Below are positions 20,456-30,847 of a stretch of 64,000 nucleotides of DNA, in pieces. A program made the position numbers and the translations under genes. The stretch is from the NCBI RefSeq assembly GCF_030253575.1, contig NC_080561.1, positions 6,523,001 to 6,587,000 of the forward strand, written 5' to 3'. The first letter of the stretch is position 1; every line of letters begins with the position of its first letter. Under the pieces are notes generated by a model. It was not told the origin of the DNA and made no database searches. It saw nothing but the letters and a program-made list of their open reading frames with translations. The stretch comes from Rhododendron vialii. Taxonomy: Eukaryota; Streptophyta; Magnoliopsida; Ericales; Ericaceae.

Positions 20456-21884
20456 GACCGCAGAGTGGTGGTTTCTGGTGTTTTAGGTGGTGACTGGTGA
20501 TCGTAGGATCATGAACATGATCACCAATAAACGAATGGAACGAGTCGGACAATTACACTTCGAAGCATAACTTAACCAAAGAGTATTATCCCACCGCTCT
20601 CAATCTCACGGTCCAAAAGTATTTTCGACGGTTCAGAGTTTAAAAGAAGAGAATAAATTTTATCCATTGCTAATGTAAAACTCTACTTTTTCACCCGTAG
20701 TATATTATTGCTATGGGAAAAATCAGCTTAATTGGAAGTCAATAAATATATTAAAATTTAAATTTTGGTTTATAAAATGGACAATCTGATTTCTGTCAAT
20801 AATAATAATAATAAACTGTCCATTTGAGAAAATAAAATTTATTTTTTAATACTCCTATCAATATCCGATCAAGTTTATTTTTTGCATTAATACACTACTA
20901 TGTGGGGTTTATAAGGTGAACGGTTCAGATCAATAATAAACATACAATAAGACCGAAAAAAGTGGTGGCGGAAAGGTAGGATTTTCTACCGCCATTAGAA
21001 AGAATTTAATCTCTTACAAGAAATCTTTCAGATCCTTTTAAAATCTGGACCCTTTTTTTTATCAGGTAAAATTCGGACCATTGATTACCGAGACTAACAG
21101 TGAAATTGAGCGCTACAGTAGACGAGTGCTATTATACTTAACTACTTCTTACTCCAATTCTCATTTTTGTCCCACATATTTTATGGTAATCGGATACAAG
21201 ATTGATTGTATTTTTCAACTAATGATTCATCTTGTATACAATATATATGAATATTTGTTTTATCAATTAATCCTACAATATTGTGCGCCGACGCGGGAGT
21301 CACATAGCATGGGCGCGTGAAACAATGGGTGTGCTTTTGTGGTGGACATCTGTCCAGTTGTGGCCCTATGTGGTGTGGTCATGTTTGGGCTAAAGTTTTA
21401 GAGAATCTTTTTTTTTCATTTCTTTTTTTTTTTTTAATACAGGATTTCCTGGATCAACTTGCGTCCACCTCATACTAATTCATATAACCCTTCCACAGTC
21501 GTTTCACACTCTTACTCGTGAGGGTGAGGTGGCCCCAAAAATTATTAGTAAGGAGAATCAAACATAAGATTTTAAGATGGAACAAACACCTTGGCTTGTT
21601 TGGTTGGGGATTTTGGATTTGGGAGGAAGAGAGATAGAAAGAAAAATAAGAGTAATAATTAAAGAGAAAAGTTTTTGGGAACCGTGCGCAGAGAGAGTTT
21701 TGGTCTAGAGACCCAAATCGAACATGCCTTAAATCTCAAGTCAAGACTACTTGGCCAACCCTTGGAGTTTCGTTTCTTTTGGAGGATTGATATGGTACTT
21801 GAAAGTGTTCTTGATCGTTCATTTCTCTTTCATGTTCTTATTCGTGAAGTAATTTCATGTATTCTGGCATTTTTCTTTCTTTTT
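20453..21884. other. Intergenic, no gene
   Basis: AT-rich. A small TIR-like phrase (TTAAAATTTAAATTTTGGTTTATAAAATGG, split across 20751-20780) resembles the arms at 62173-62427. A run of TAATAA occurs at about 20802-20814. Nothing coding is supported. Confidence 0.4.
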
Positions 21885-22020
21885 TCTTGGACCATCTCTA
21901 TGCCAAAGTTTTGGATTCATTGGGTTTTGGTTGGAGTGATTGATGCCATGGATATGAGGAAGCTAGGAGGGAGGTCCTTTAATTTTTTCCCTCCTCAGCA
22001 AAGCTCAACATTAATGTTTG

Positions 22021-22180
22021 TTATAGCTCAATTTTGACCGTTTAAAAGTATTTTGAACGATTCAGATTTAAAATAATCTATTAACGGTAATAGATTAAAA
22101 ACAACAGTTAATAGATTGTTTTTAATCCAAATCATCCCAAACACTTTTGGACGACCGAGATTGAGCGCCGTAAAACTTAT
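22021..22180. repeat. Hairpin MITE, second copy
   Basis: The arms resemble those of 18868-19015 (GAACGATTCAGATTTAAAAT.. and ..TTTTTAATCCAAATCATCC), with TATTAACGGTAATAG at the tip. Inserted in the broken gene copy. Confidence 0.65.
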
Positions 22181-22426
22181 TTACGGCCCCTCCGTGAATA
22201 AGCTTTTCTCTTGTTGTAGTTATAGTGAGATTTTAAGCTCTATCAAAATGAGTGAAAGTACATAGTGTCTATCACTTAGCAACCACTTCAATTGCACAAG
22301 GAGGGGTACAATATTGATAGGGAAATCAAAATCGAAACTGGATTTGATTGAGTTTGAATCCAAAACCCATATCGGAATTGGATCGGGTTATAGAGGGGAG
22401 AAGTTGAGTTACTGGCTTGACGATTA

Positions 22427-22770
22427 GGCCATCCACAATGATATAATCAAAAATGGATAACCAAAAGTTGACACATCAGCTTTTGATTATTCATTTAAGA
22501 GGTTGTTAAGCTTACCAATGTTGAGGTTCACAATGGTCGCTTCTAGTCCATAACTAAAATAAGGGGTCCACAGCCTAAAATTGGTTATCCAAAGCTTAAA
22601 AATGCTTTTGATTATTGAAAAATGTTGCTAGTTTTGGTTATCCAAAACCTAAAATTTGATTATTTTTAAGGATGTTGCTAAATTTGATTATATCATTATG
22701 AGTCATCTTTTGCACAAACATTGTTAACTTTAAAAACAATTAACATTTGATTATACCACTGTGGATGGCC
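22427..22770 (-). mobile_element. Harbinger/Tourist-type MITE, family H copy A (internally deleted)
   Basis: The ends GGCCATCCACAATGATATAA and TTATACCACTGTGGATGGCC are inverted. Flanks are TTA at 22424-22426 and TAA at 22771-22773, a one-base departure from a perfect 3-bp target duplication. It is 344 bp, oriented opposite to copies B and C, and about half their length. Confidence 0.8.
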
Positions 22771-23071
22771 TAAAGTGGGGTGTCCTAATTAAATTCAAAT
22801 TGGAAAGGTTTTGGATTCTGAAGGGATTAGGATACTGTAGTTATACAAGTCCGTCCTCTACTTTTTTCAGAAAACGGGCAGGAAAATTAAAGAGAGAGCG
22901 CGCACCTCAGGTTTTGACTGATTGTCTCCTCTCACTTATTTACCTATACACCATTGGATATTTTAAAAATAATAAATTTGGATTAAAATAGGGTTTCGCC
23001 ATTAGAGTTGCTCCTACCCAAAATGAGTTTTTGATCAAAATTTAACCCAAATTTAAACAATAAGTCTAAGG

Positions 23072-23736
23072 AGCATGATACTAACTCATGCTCTAAACAC
23101 AGAAGCTAATGTGACGGGGCGGGGTGGGGTGGGTCCCACGTCAGTAGAAAGGGAAAAAAAAAAAACCCTAATCTGGTTCTCCCTCCCCTCTCTCCCTCTT
23201 CACCAATCCTCCCATGGATGCCCCTCCAGCTTCCCTCGACCCCCTCCACGAACCCGCCCACCCATAACCGACTCCCACCCGCATTTGCGGATTCCAAAAC
23301 AAAAACCTAGGTTTCTTTATCCAAAACTCGGATCAGGCACACGAGTCCGAACACCAAGTCGACTCGAAAAACAGCACAACAGGCCAAACGCGTCAGACAA
23401 ACCAAATTGTGAACTTAAACTAGTGGAATTTTGTAGAGCTAGGGATCTTAAATGCGTTTAAGAGTATGAAAGTGGAAAATCACGTGAAAATAAATAAATA
23501 AATAAACGGAGGCCTTTTGACTTCCGAATGAGCTGAAAATGCGTTTGAACGGATGGGAGAGGGTTGTGGGTGGGCGAGTGGAGAGGGTCGAGGGAAGCAG
23601 GAGAGGGGCATCCATGGGAGGATTGGTGAAGAGGGAGAGAGGGGAGAGAGAACCAGATCTTGTTTTTTTCCCTCTGACGTGGGACCTACCCTGCCACGTC
23701 AGCATCATATTTTGGAGCATGAGTTGGTATCATGCT
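23072..23736. mobile_element. Long-TIR element, MULE-like
   Basis: Arms of roughly 190-230 bp (23072-23300 and 23545-23736) are inverted: AGCATGATACTAACTCATGC at the left end, GCATGAGTTGGTATCATGCT at the right. Further inside come GTGGGTCCCACGTCA, ACCCTAATCTGGTTCTCC, CTCTTCACCAATCCTCCCAT and CCTCGACCC with their complements. The core (23300-23545) is unrelated to the arms. Long TIRs and gene-like arm sequence suggest a Mutator-type element, possibly carrying captured host sequence; no transposase is present. Confidence 0.7.
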
Positions 23737-24399
23737 TCATGGACTTACTGAAATTTAAAGAAGGAAAAGAGTAAGGACGGGAAAAGTCTCCGATTCCTTT
23801 TGTAATCCCACAAACGGTAATTACAAGTTTTTCCTTTGCCATTCCAAAAAGGAGTAAGATCACTCCAAATGTAATATACTTCGTATGACTTAGGTCAAGA
23901 TCTTAATTAAAATAATTATTTATTTTTTTTAAAAGTAATTATTTTTTAAATTAAAGGTGAGTATTGTGAAGAAGCATTTTTCTCGGCAGGTTTTGTGAAC
24001 TTTGGGGCTGTTTTGTGCTTTGTTCGGGCTCTCCATTTCCAGCTACTATTGGATGGTTTTTGTTCATTAATTTGGTGAGTTCTTTCCTCTTTTGTATTGG
24101 TGATTGTTGGATACACCTTAGGGTGTTTGTGAGATCTTGCATCTCTTTGTAAACCTATTTGTAAGAACATTTGTTGATAGTGGAATCGGACTCCGGTCTC
24201 GTGGACGTACCTCGATTTTGGGGAACCGCGTAAAAATTCCTTGTGTTCGTTTGGTTGTGGTTTGCGCATCTCGGATTTCATTCACTGCATATATCTATTT
24301 CCTTCGTGATTTACTTGTGGAAAATTCCGTATATTTTTTCCCAACAAGAAAACATGTCTTGTAAAACAAAATTAAGTATTTAAAAAAATGAGAGTCTTA

Positions 24400-24639
24400 G
24401 GCTCCGTTTCAGAAGCTTTCTTTAAAAATAAGCAGTTTATTTCACATTTTCAAACTAAAAAATAATGTAAATGAAAAATAATTTTTTAATTTTTTTTTGC
24501 ACCGTATTAAAGATCTTGATGAGATTTATTAAACAATATTCATATTGGTAGGAAAATTATTTGTGTAAACACATTATTTTTGAACTTGAAATTGTCTTCT
24601 TAAAAAATAAGTACTTATTTTACGTTCCGAAACGAGGCC
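24400..24639. mobile_element. Tourist-type MITE, family T copy 1
   Basis: 240 bp, ends GGCTCCGTTTCAGAAGC and CGTTCCGAAACGAGGCC, flanked by a perfect TTA duplication (24397-24399, 24640-24642). The reverse complement closely resembles 41610-41849, which has the same length. Confidence 0.85.
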
Positions 24640-24976
24640 TTAGTGGAACAAGGCCTATTAAAGAGTCCTTGTAATCCACCAAAGTAGGGACCCACCCAAC
24701 ACAAACTCCAACGATTTGATTCGTGTTTATATCAATTCTCATTGAGTGTGAATCGATACGCCATCACATAGATCATATTCGTTTTGGGATTTTAAATTTT
24801 GAGATTTTTTTTTTACTCATGATCTCTAATAAATTTTCTCTCAATTATTATTCTTATTTCTCTATTTATCTCTCCTTTCTCATTACCCAAAATTCCAAAA
24901 TAAAAATTCCGAAACCAACATGGTCATAGGATTGGTGTCGGTGAAACAATGGAGTGTTGCTATTGATACATACAAT

Positions 24977-25328
24977 ATGTACATACAATGTACATATAGA
25001 TTTTGTGGGGCTCAATTCGGGTCCCACAAAGATGATTCGAACCATTCATTATTTTTAAAACATCTTTTTATGAAGCCTTGTAAAAAATCAGCTCAACCCG
25101 ATATCGGTAAGGATTTTTTCTGAATTTGTAGGGGCGAAACTAAGCAGTTAAGTAGTTTCGCCTCCACAAATTAAGAAAAAATCCTATCGATATCGGATTG
25201 TGCTGATTTTTTACAGGGCTCCATAAAAAAAATGTTTGAAAAATAATGGGTGGTTTAAATCATCTTTGTGGGACCCGAGATGGGCCCCACAAAATTGATA
25301 TGTACATAATATTTACATTTCATATGTA
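24977..25328. repeat. Fold-back element, GGGCCCAC family copy 2
   Basis: Nearly complete inverted repeat: ATATAGATTTTGTGGGGCTC, GGGTCCCACAAAGATGATT and AAAAAATCAGCTCAA on the left are mirrored on the right. The centre is a second inverted pair around GGGGCGAAACTAAGCAGTT. Confidence 0.8.
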
Positions 25329-25504
25329 CCCCTGGCATTTTTAGAAACAATGGGAGGTGAACAGCTGGGTATGAAAATTTTATGGGTCCCGTGGAGCGCT
25401 GGGGTGCGTTCCGCGGTTGACATCTGCTCAATTGTAATCCGAAGCACAATAAAAATCTGTTTCAATTGTAGCTCTCTGAGGATAAAAAAAAAAGGGTAAA
25501 TCAG

Positions 25505-25850
25505 TCCACATAGACAAATTGTGCACAGATTTTATTATGGGGCCCACCATGGGTTTCATACAAATGATTCGAGCCGTTCGTTAAATGTACAATATTTTTT
25601 CAAAGGTTTTTGTAAAAAATCAGCTCAGTCCAAGATTTATAGGTGCTTGATCTAATCATCTAATTCTTCATTACCCGAAAATCTGAATGAAATTTTAGAT
25701 GATTGGATCGAGCACCTATAGGTATTAGATTGAGCTTATTTTTTGCAAGGACCCTTGAAAAAATATTTTACATCTAATAAATGGCTTGGATCATTTGTGT
25801 GAGACCCATAGTGGATCACACAATAAAATCTATGCACAATCTGTACACAG
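25505..25850. repeat. Fold-back element, GGGCCCAC family copy 3
   Basis: Arms of about 165 bp with GTGCACAGATTTTATTATGG, GGGCCCACCATGGG, AAATGATTCGAGCCGTTCGTT and AATCAGCTCAGTCCAAGAT, mirrored on the right. Lies 176 bp after copy 2 in a similar orientation. Confidence 0.8.
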
Positions 25851-26840
25851 ATGTATGTGTAGTTAGCAGGATTCGTTCTCGCTATCTTTTTCTTCTTCTT
25901 TTTTGGTCGAAAAAGGAATATAAAATAGATTAGGAGTTCAAAGTTTTAGGGTATTTAACCACGCATGCATGGCTCCGTTTAAGGTTTTTATTTTTTAAAT
26001 ATTTATTGTATTATTTTTCGTTTTACGAGACAAATCATTTCCTTACAATATTTACTTTTAATTCAAAAAATAAGTGCTTATTTGAAAAATAACTTATTTG
26101 TGTTAATGGAACACATCCTAATGTAAAAATCGCACACTTTTTGATAAAATCCACACTAACGTGTGATGGAGAAAGCCTTTGGAACACCACGTGGTGGGTG
26201 CTCCAAAAGCATTTATGATAATTCTCCATATTTCAAGGGCCACCATAGAGATGTTGTCTTGTTCATTTTACTACTTTACTCAAAAAATATTTCTCAACTC
26301 AATCATTATTTTCTTTTCTCTCTCTAACTTTTCAATCATTACTCTCATTTCTCACTATATCTCTCTCCACTTTTTACTTCTCACTCTAATCATTACTCTC
26401 TCCACTCATTATCCAAAATACTACTCAAATCACAAACCAAACAAAGCAACCACAACCGTTGTGGTTAGAAATACTCGATAATGTCTCCAATTTTCCTATT
26501 TCATCACACAGCACAATCTGATGTAGCCATCTAGCTAGTTATTTTAGTACTATGCAATATGAATTGTAATTTTCGGTAAGTTAAGAAATATATATTGGTA
26601 TATTAATGATGAATCAGTTGCACAAGCCCTCGATCTTCGGACCTATACGTAAGAACTAATAATACCGGTGTGATTCCAACCAACACCTTGCGATGCTTAA
26701 ATTTAGTCTATTTGTAGTGAATTGAAGTAGAGAGTATTCAAGAAGTAATTGATGAACGAGAGAAGCATACTTGTAATGGTGTTATGGAGCGTGTTTATGT
26801 AGGCATAAGAGGTAGAATTTCATTAGGATTAGGTCCTGAA
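25851..26840. other. Intergenic, no gene
   Basis: AT-rich, pyrimidine-rich at 26290-26410. An ACCACGTGGT palindrome at about 26187-26196 contains a CACGTG core (G-box-like) but has no gene context. This is the target region of the copia element. Confidence 0.35.
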
Positions 26841-26845
26841 CTTAC

Positions 26846-27407
26846 TGTTAGTAATTTATTTTAATCAACGGGTATCTGTAATCTTAACGTGGGGAGATTA
26901 ATGAGTATTTAATATCATGGAGCTCGTAATATAATTGAGATAAGGACGGAAGTGCAATTATAATTCTGTAGTGGGGTGAATTATAATTAGTGAAATAAGA
27001 AATAGAATCCTGGTGGGATTAAGTTTTCTTATTTACACTGGGAGCCCAGACTTATTACTCCTTAGGTCCCTATCGTAGCCCTATATATACACGTTATGCT
27101 CTCTAGGTCAGGAGGATATTTTTCTATTATTCAGTAAATAGAGGCAGGCTTAGAGAGAGCAAACAGATCACGAAAGAGTCCACACTTGGTTCGTGTTCTA
27201 GACGTGCAGGGAATACGATAGAAGATCGTAAGGTACGGTCGAGCAGTATTCGTGGTTTATAGCAAGACGTGCTATAACAAGTTCAACCAGCGTTCGTGTC
27301 GCAGGGAGTTGAGGTAGAACCCTAATTCCGCTTTATAGGGTTTTACAATTTTTGTTGTCTAATCTGTACGCGTCATTACTGGGTCTTGGGGATTCGGTTT
27401 CCCAACA
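26846..27407 (+). repeat. Copia 5' LTR
   Basis: Starts TGTTAGTAATTTA and ends CGGTTTCCCAACA. TATA box CTATATATAC at 27081-27090, so U3 is about 260 bp. Differs from the 3' LTR at seven sites, all transitions. Confidence 0.95.
27081..27090 (+). promoter_or_regulatory. TATA box of the copia 5' LTR
   Basis: CTATATATAC, the only strong TATA in the LTR, 236 bases from its start; transcription should begin about 30 bases downstream. Confidence 0.7.
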
Positions 27408-27408
27408 G

Positions 27409-27420
27409 TGGTATCAGAGC
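27409..27420 (+). other. Primer-binding site (tRNA-iMet)
   Basis: TGGTATCAGAGC, two bases after the LTR end, is the standard plant copia primer site, complementary to the 3' end of initiator methionine tRNA. Minus-strand DNA synthesis would start here. Confidence 0.95.
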
Positions 27421-27569
27421 AGGCTGTAATCACGCGTATGGATTAAACAAGCCATGTTGTCCGTAAGTTATAGAGGGTAGAACGTAGAACTGTGTTAACC
27501 CTTGTTTTGCAGCGTTCTTACCCAGCTATTATGGTCACATGATTTTTATTGGTTTTATGTGATTGGATC

Positions 27570-27707
27570 CCACGATAATTTTTTCGTGGTTATTGTTATT
27601 TATTGGGTACCACGATTATTTTTCGTGGTTGTAATAATTAACGTAGCATGTGTTATTTATTGGGTGCCACGATTATTTTTCGTGGTTGTAATAATTAACG
27701 TAGCATG
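27570..27707 (+). repeat. Tandem 57-bp repeats with CCACGA hairpins in the copia leader
   Basis: Two 57-bp units (27594-27650, 27651-27707) differ at one base. Each holds CCACGA..TCGTGG, able to form a 6-bp stem (27610-27628 and 27667-27685); a third such stem lies just upstream (27570-27589). Confidence 0.85.
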
Positions 27708-28117
27708 TGAACTCCAATGGAGGCATAAGATCGATATTTGTATGTTTCTTCGATTGTAATAGCATTCGACGGTTATTCGGAGATCGAAGATGGTAGATAC
27801 AAAAGATTCAAGTTATTTGGCTCGCAACAGTTTTTTTCCAGATTCGTAGGGTCTGATTGCAGGGCTATTTCGACCCAGTAAACATTGGAATCAGAAAATC
27901 TGTTCTTCACGAAAGTTGTAGATAATTGAATTTCGAATCCAACCCAATTTGAATCACTTCAATTGGAGGTCAGATGAAGAAGATATGGCCAAAATACTGA
28001 AGGCTGTGCAGTTTACGCGGGAATATGTTAAATCCGAAATTTCTTGCCTAAGCACGGTTGGATTTTGGTTTTCTTGATTGATTCAAACTATCTAAATCTT
28101 CTACACAAGTATAGCCG

Positions 28118-28187
28118 AAGGATTTCAAGTTTGGAAGGACTCCTTATTGCTTAAGGATTTCAAGATTGGAAGGATTCCTTGTTGCTC
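28118..28187 (+). repeat. 35-bp tandem repeat in the copia leader
   Basis: Units 28118-28152 and 28153-28187 share AAGGATTTCAAG.TTGGAAG and CTTGTTGCT-like ends; a partial third unit follows. Confidence 0.8.
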
Positions 28188-28944
28188 AAGGATTGCATCT
28201 TTGACCATAATAGTTGGGATGCATATTTTATTATGTTTCCTAAATTATGTTTATGCATGTTTCTATGATTGTTTGCATATGTGATAGTTTACCATATTGG
28301 GACAACATGGTAATATATGACTTTTGACCTAGATCACGTTTTTTGCAAACTTAAAATTTTTGATAACCCTCACAAAATTTTTTTTAAATAACTAAGTGGG
28401 AGAGGGAGTTTATTTTTATAAATCCCACGGTCTCCATTACTAGTATGTAGATGATGTAATTAATTTTGTGTGATGGTTTTAGAACATTCCCCCCCATCGG
28501 GCAAAATTAATTATGCCCTCATCGGTACAGACTTCCTTAAAGGATAGGTCTATGGTGATTGTTGTGTGAATTACTACACCATCTGAGGTAATTCATAACG
28601 GAACAATGGGTCATGGGGCTAGGTAATGGTATACACTTAGCTGTAAATAATAGTATCCTCACCATCTGAGTCACTATTATTATTTATAGGACCGAAGTTA
28701 TATTGGCTATTTAATTTTGCTTGGCACGGTATAGTGTCTAGATAGTAAAATTAAAAGGTTATGCCTATCTACACGAATGATAAAGAGTAGAGACTTCCCA
28801 TCGAGGCATGCTCTTCACGGTGTGTAGGGTTGCCAATGTTTTTCTTTTAACATGTGGTAGAGGGAACCAATATTAAAATGAAATTCAAAATTTTTATTGC
28901 CCTTCATAATTGATTGTTATGTTATTTGATTCTCAGATTCAAAA

Positions 28945-30846
28945 ATGGGCTCTTTCAATCCACTTGCCATTATTCTCAAAGAAAATAAACTTACTGGACC
29001 AAACTATGTTGACTGGAAAAGAAACTTGAATATTGTGTTAACTGCTGAGGGCCACAAATATGTGCTTACTACGGCGTGCCCTCTTATACCTGAAGAAAAT
29101 GCCACAGAACAGGAAGCAAAGCCTTATAAAGATTGGGTTAAGGCTGATGAGATGGCGCGGTGTTATATTTTGGCTTCTATGTCGAATATATTGCAACATC
29201 AGCATCAAGCTATGGAAACTGCTTCTGATATGATGCTGAACCTCAAAAAAATGTTTGGGGATCAGAATCGGGCAGCAAGGCTAGTTGCTATGAAAGAATT
29301 GGTGAGCATCACCCATGTTGAAGGGACCCCGGTTAGGGATCATGTTCTAAAGATGATAGCTCTTCTTAATGAACTAGAGATCCTTGGAGCTGAAATTGAT
29401 GGGGAAACCCAGATCGATTTCGTTCTCAACTCACTGCAGTCTGAGAGTTTTAAGCAGTTTCGCCTGACTTATTCTATGAACAAAATGCATTTATCTTTGG
29501 CGGAACTTCTTAAGGAACTCCAAGCAGCTAAGGGTCTTTTGGTTGCGAAGAAACCACCATCAGTGCTAGTGGCTGAGAAGGCTTCTACTTCTAAGCCGAA
29601 AGGCAAGAAGAAGCAGAATAAGTCTCAGAAAAAGGTTGTGGAGGCAGTTCATGCGCCTCAAGGTGGAGTGAAAAAGCCTACGGGCAAGTGTTTTCACTGC
29701 AAGCAGAAAGGACACTGGAAGAAGGAATGTCCGGTTTTTCTCAATAAAGTGAACAAACAAAGTAAATCTTTTTCACTAGTTGTTGAATCATGTTTAGCGG
29801 TGTTATCTACCAATACCTGGTGTGTAGATACGGGAGCCACTAATCATGTTTGCAATTCATTGCAGGGGTTCCAAGAAACCAGAAGACTCAGTGATGGGGA
29901 GATTTATCTACATATGGGAAATGCTACGAGAGTGGCAGCAGTTGCAGTAGGAAATATTTTTTTAAATTTTAGTAGTAATAGGAGTTTAATTTTGAGAGAT
30001 TGTCTTTATGTTCCTACTATTAGAAGAAACTTGGTTTCAGTTTCTAAGTTAATAAAGGATGGATATTTGGTTTATTTTAGTGACTCTGTGGTTATTAAGT
30101 TAAATAAACGTTTTATCTGTTCTGGTTCATTGGTGGATGATCTCTACATTATAAATCCTATATTTCCTACAGTGCAACTGCATGAATTGAATAACACTAA
30201 TAATTTACCATGTAAGAGAAAAGAGCCTTCGAAATTGAACCAAACGTATCTTTGGCACTTACGTCTTGGTCATATTAATCTGAATAGGATTTCTAGACTG
30301 GTTAGAGATGGACCTTTAGGTTCATTAGAAGTTAAGGAACTTCCAGTCTGTGAATCATGTTTGGAAGGTAAGATGACCAAAATGCCTTTTTCAGCAAAAG
30401 GATATAGAGCCAAAGAGCCGTTAGAATTGGTTCACTCTGATTTGTGTGGGCCTATGAATATCCAAGCTAGAGGTGATTTTGAGTACTTTGTCACTTTTAT
30501 TGACGATTACTCAAGGTATGGATACATTTATTTGATGCATCGTAAGTCCGAATGCTTTGAGAAATTCAGGGAGTATAGGGCGGAAACGGAAAAGCGTTTG
30601 GGTAAATGTCTCAAGACACTACGATCTGATCGTGGTGGTGAATACCTCTTGGGAGAGTTTAGGGACTACTTGTCAGCTGAAGGGATTACATCCCAATTGT
30701 CAGCTCCAGGTATGCCACAACAAAATGGTGTAGCAGAGAGAAGGAATAGGACTCTTATGGATATGGTAAGATCAATGATGAGTTATTCAGATTTACCAAT
30801 TTCGTTTTGGGGGACATGCACTAGAAACAGCAGCGTATATTCTTAA
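28945..30846 (+). CDS. Copia gag-protease-integrase (first part of gag-pol, frame-broken)
   Basis: 633 codons. Residues 1-200 are copia gag, with LTGPNYVDW near the N-terminus. A CCHC zinc knuckle starts at Cys249 ([14 protein letters not shown]). The protease active site is Asp295 (DTGA). The integrase N-terminal zinc finger uses His438, His443, Cys469 and Cys472. The integrase core has the DDE triad at Asp499, Asp562 and Glu598 with the usual DX35E spacing. The frame ends early at 30844-30846 because of an extra base in the G run at 30809-30813; the coding signal continues in the next frame to 32908. The ATG at 28945 follows a leader full of stops and starts a clear gag, so the start is reliable. 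Confidence 0.9.
   Translation: MGSFNPLAIILKENKLTGPNYVDWKRNLNIVLTAEGHKYVLTTACPLIPEENATEQEAKPYKDWVKADEMARCYILASMSNILQHQHQAMETASDMMLNLKKMFGDQNRAARLVAMKELVSITHVEGTPVRDHVLKMIALLNELEILGAEIDGETQIDFVLNSLQSESFKQFRLTYSMNKMHLSLAELLKELQAAKGLLVAKKPPSVLVAEKASTSKPKGKKKQNKSQKKVVEAVHAPQGGVKKPTGKCFHCKQKGHWKKECPVFLNKVNKQSKSFSLVVESCLAVLSTNTWCVDTGATNHVCNSLQGFQETRRLSDGEIYLHMGNATRVAAVAVGNIFLNFSSNRSLILRDCLYVPTIRRNLVSVSKLIKDGYLVYFSDSVVIKLNKRFICSGSLVDDLYIINPIFPTVQLHELNNTNNLPCKRKEPSKLNQTYLWHLRLGHINLNRISRLVRDGPLGSLEVKELPVCESCLEGKMTKMPFSAKGYRAKEPLELVHSDLCGPMNIQARGDFEYFVTFIDDYSRYGYIYLMHRKSECFEKFREYRAETEKRLGKCLKTLRSDRGGEYLLGEFRDYLSAEGITSQLSAPGMPQQNGVAERRNRTLMDMVRSMMSYSDLPISFWGTCTRNSSVYS
30809..30813 (+). other. Frame break in integrase at a run of five G
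   Basis: Protein similarity switches frame within this run; four G would keep the frame that the family uses. It is either a real inactivating change or a homopolymer sequencing error. Confidence 0.8.
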
Positions 30847-30847
30847 C

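Larger units (their letters stand above)
21885..22900 (-). pseudogene. Broken partial copy of the 19718-20245 gene and its upstream region
   Basis: Three blocks align in order with the functional-looking locus: 21885-21990 with about 20055-20140 (ACCATCTCTATG ... GAGGAAGCT), 22320-22420 with about 20160-20280 (GAAACTGG.TTTGAT..AGTTTG, CCCATATCGGAATTGGAT), and 22775-22900 with about 20308-20430 (GTGTCCTAATT.AATTCAAATT ... GGATTAGGAT). The coding frame is destroyed, and the body of the gene (homolog of 19718-20050) is missing. A hairpin MITE (22021-22180) and a Harbinger-type MITE (22427-22770) sit between the blocks. Confidence 0.7.

Noticed and set aside
27502..27759. 85-codon open frame in the copia leader
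   Set aside because: It runs through the 57-bp tandem repeat, lies between primer site and gag, and has no similarity to any retroelement protein I know.
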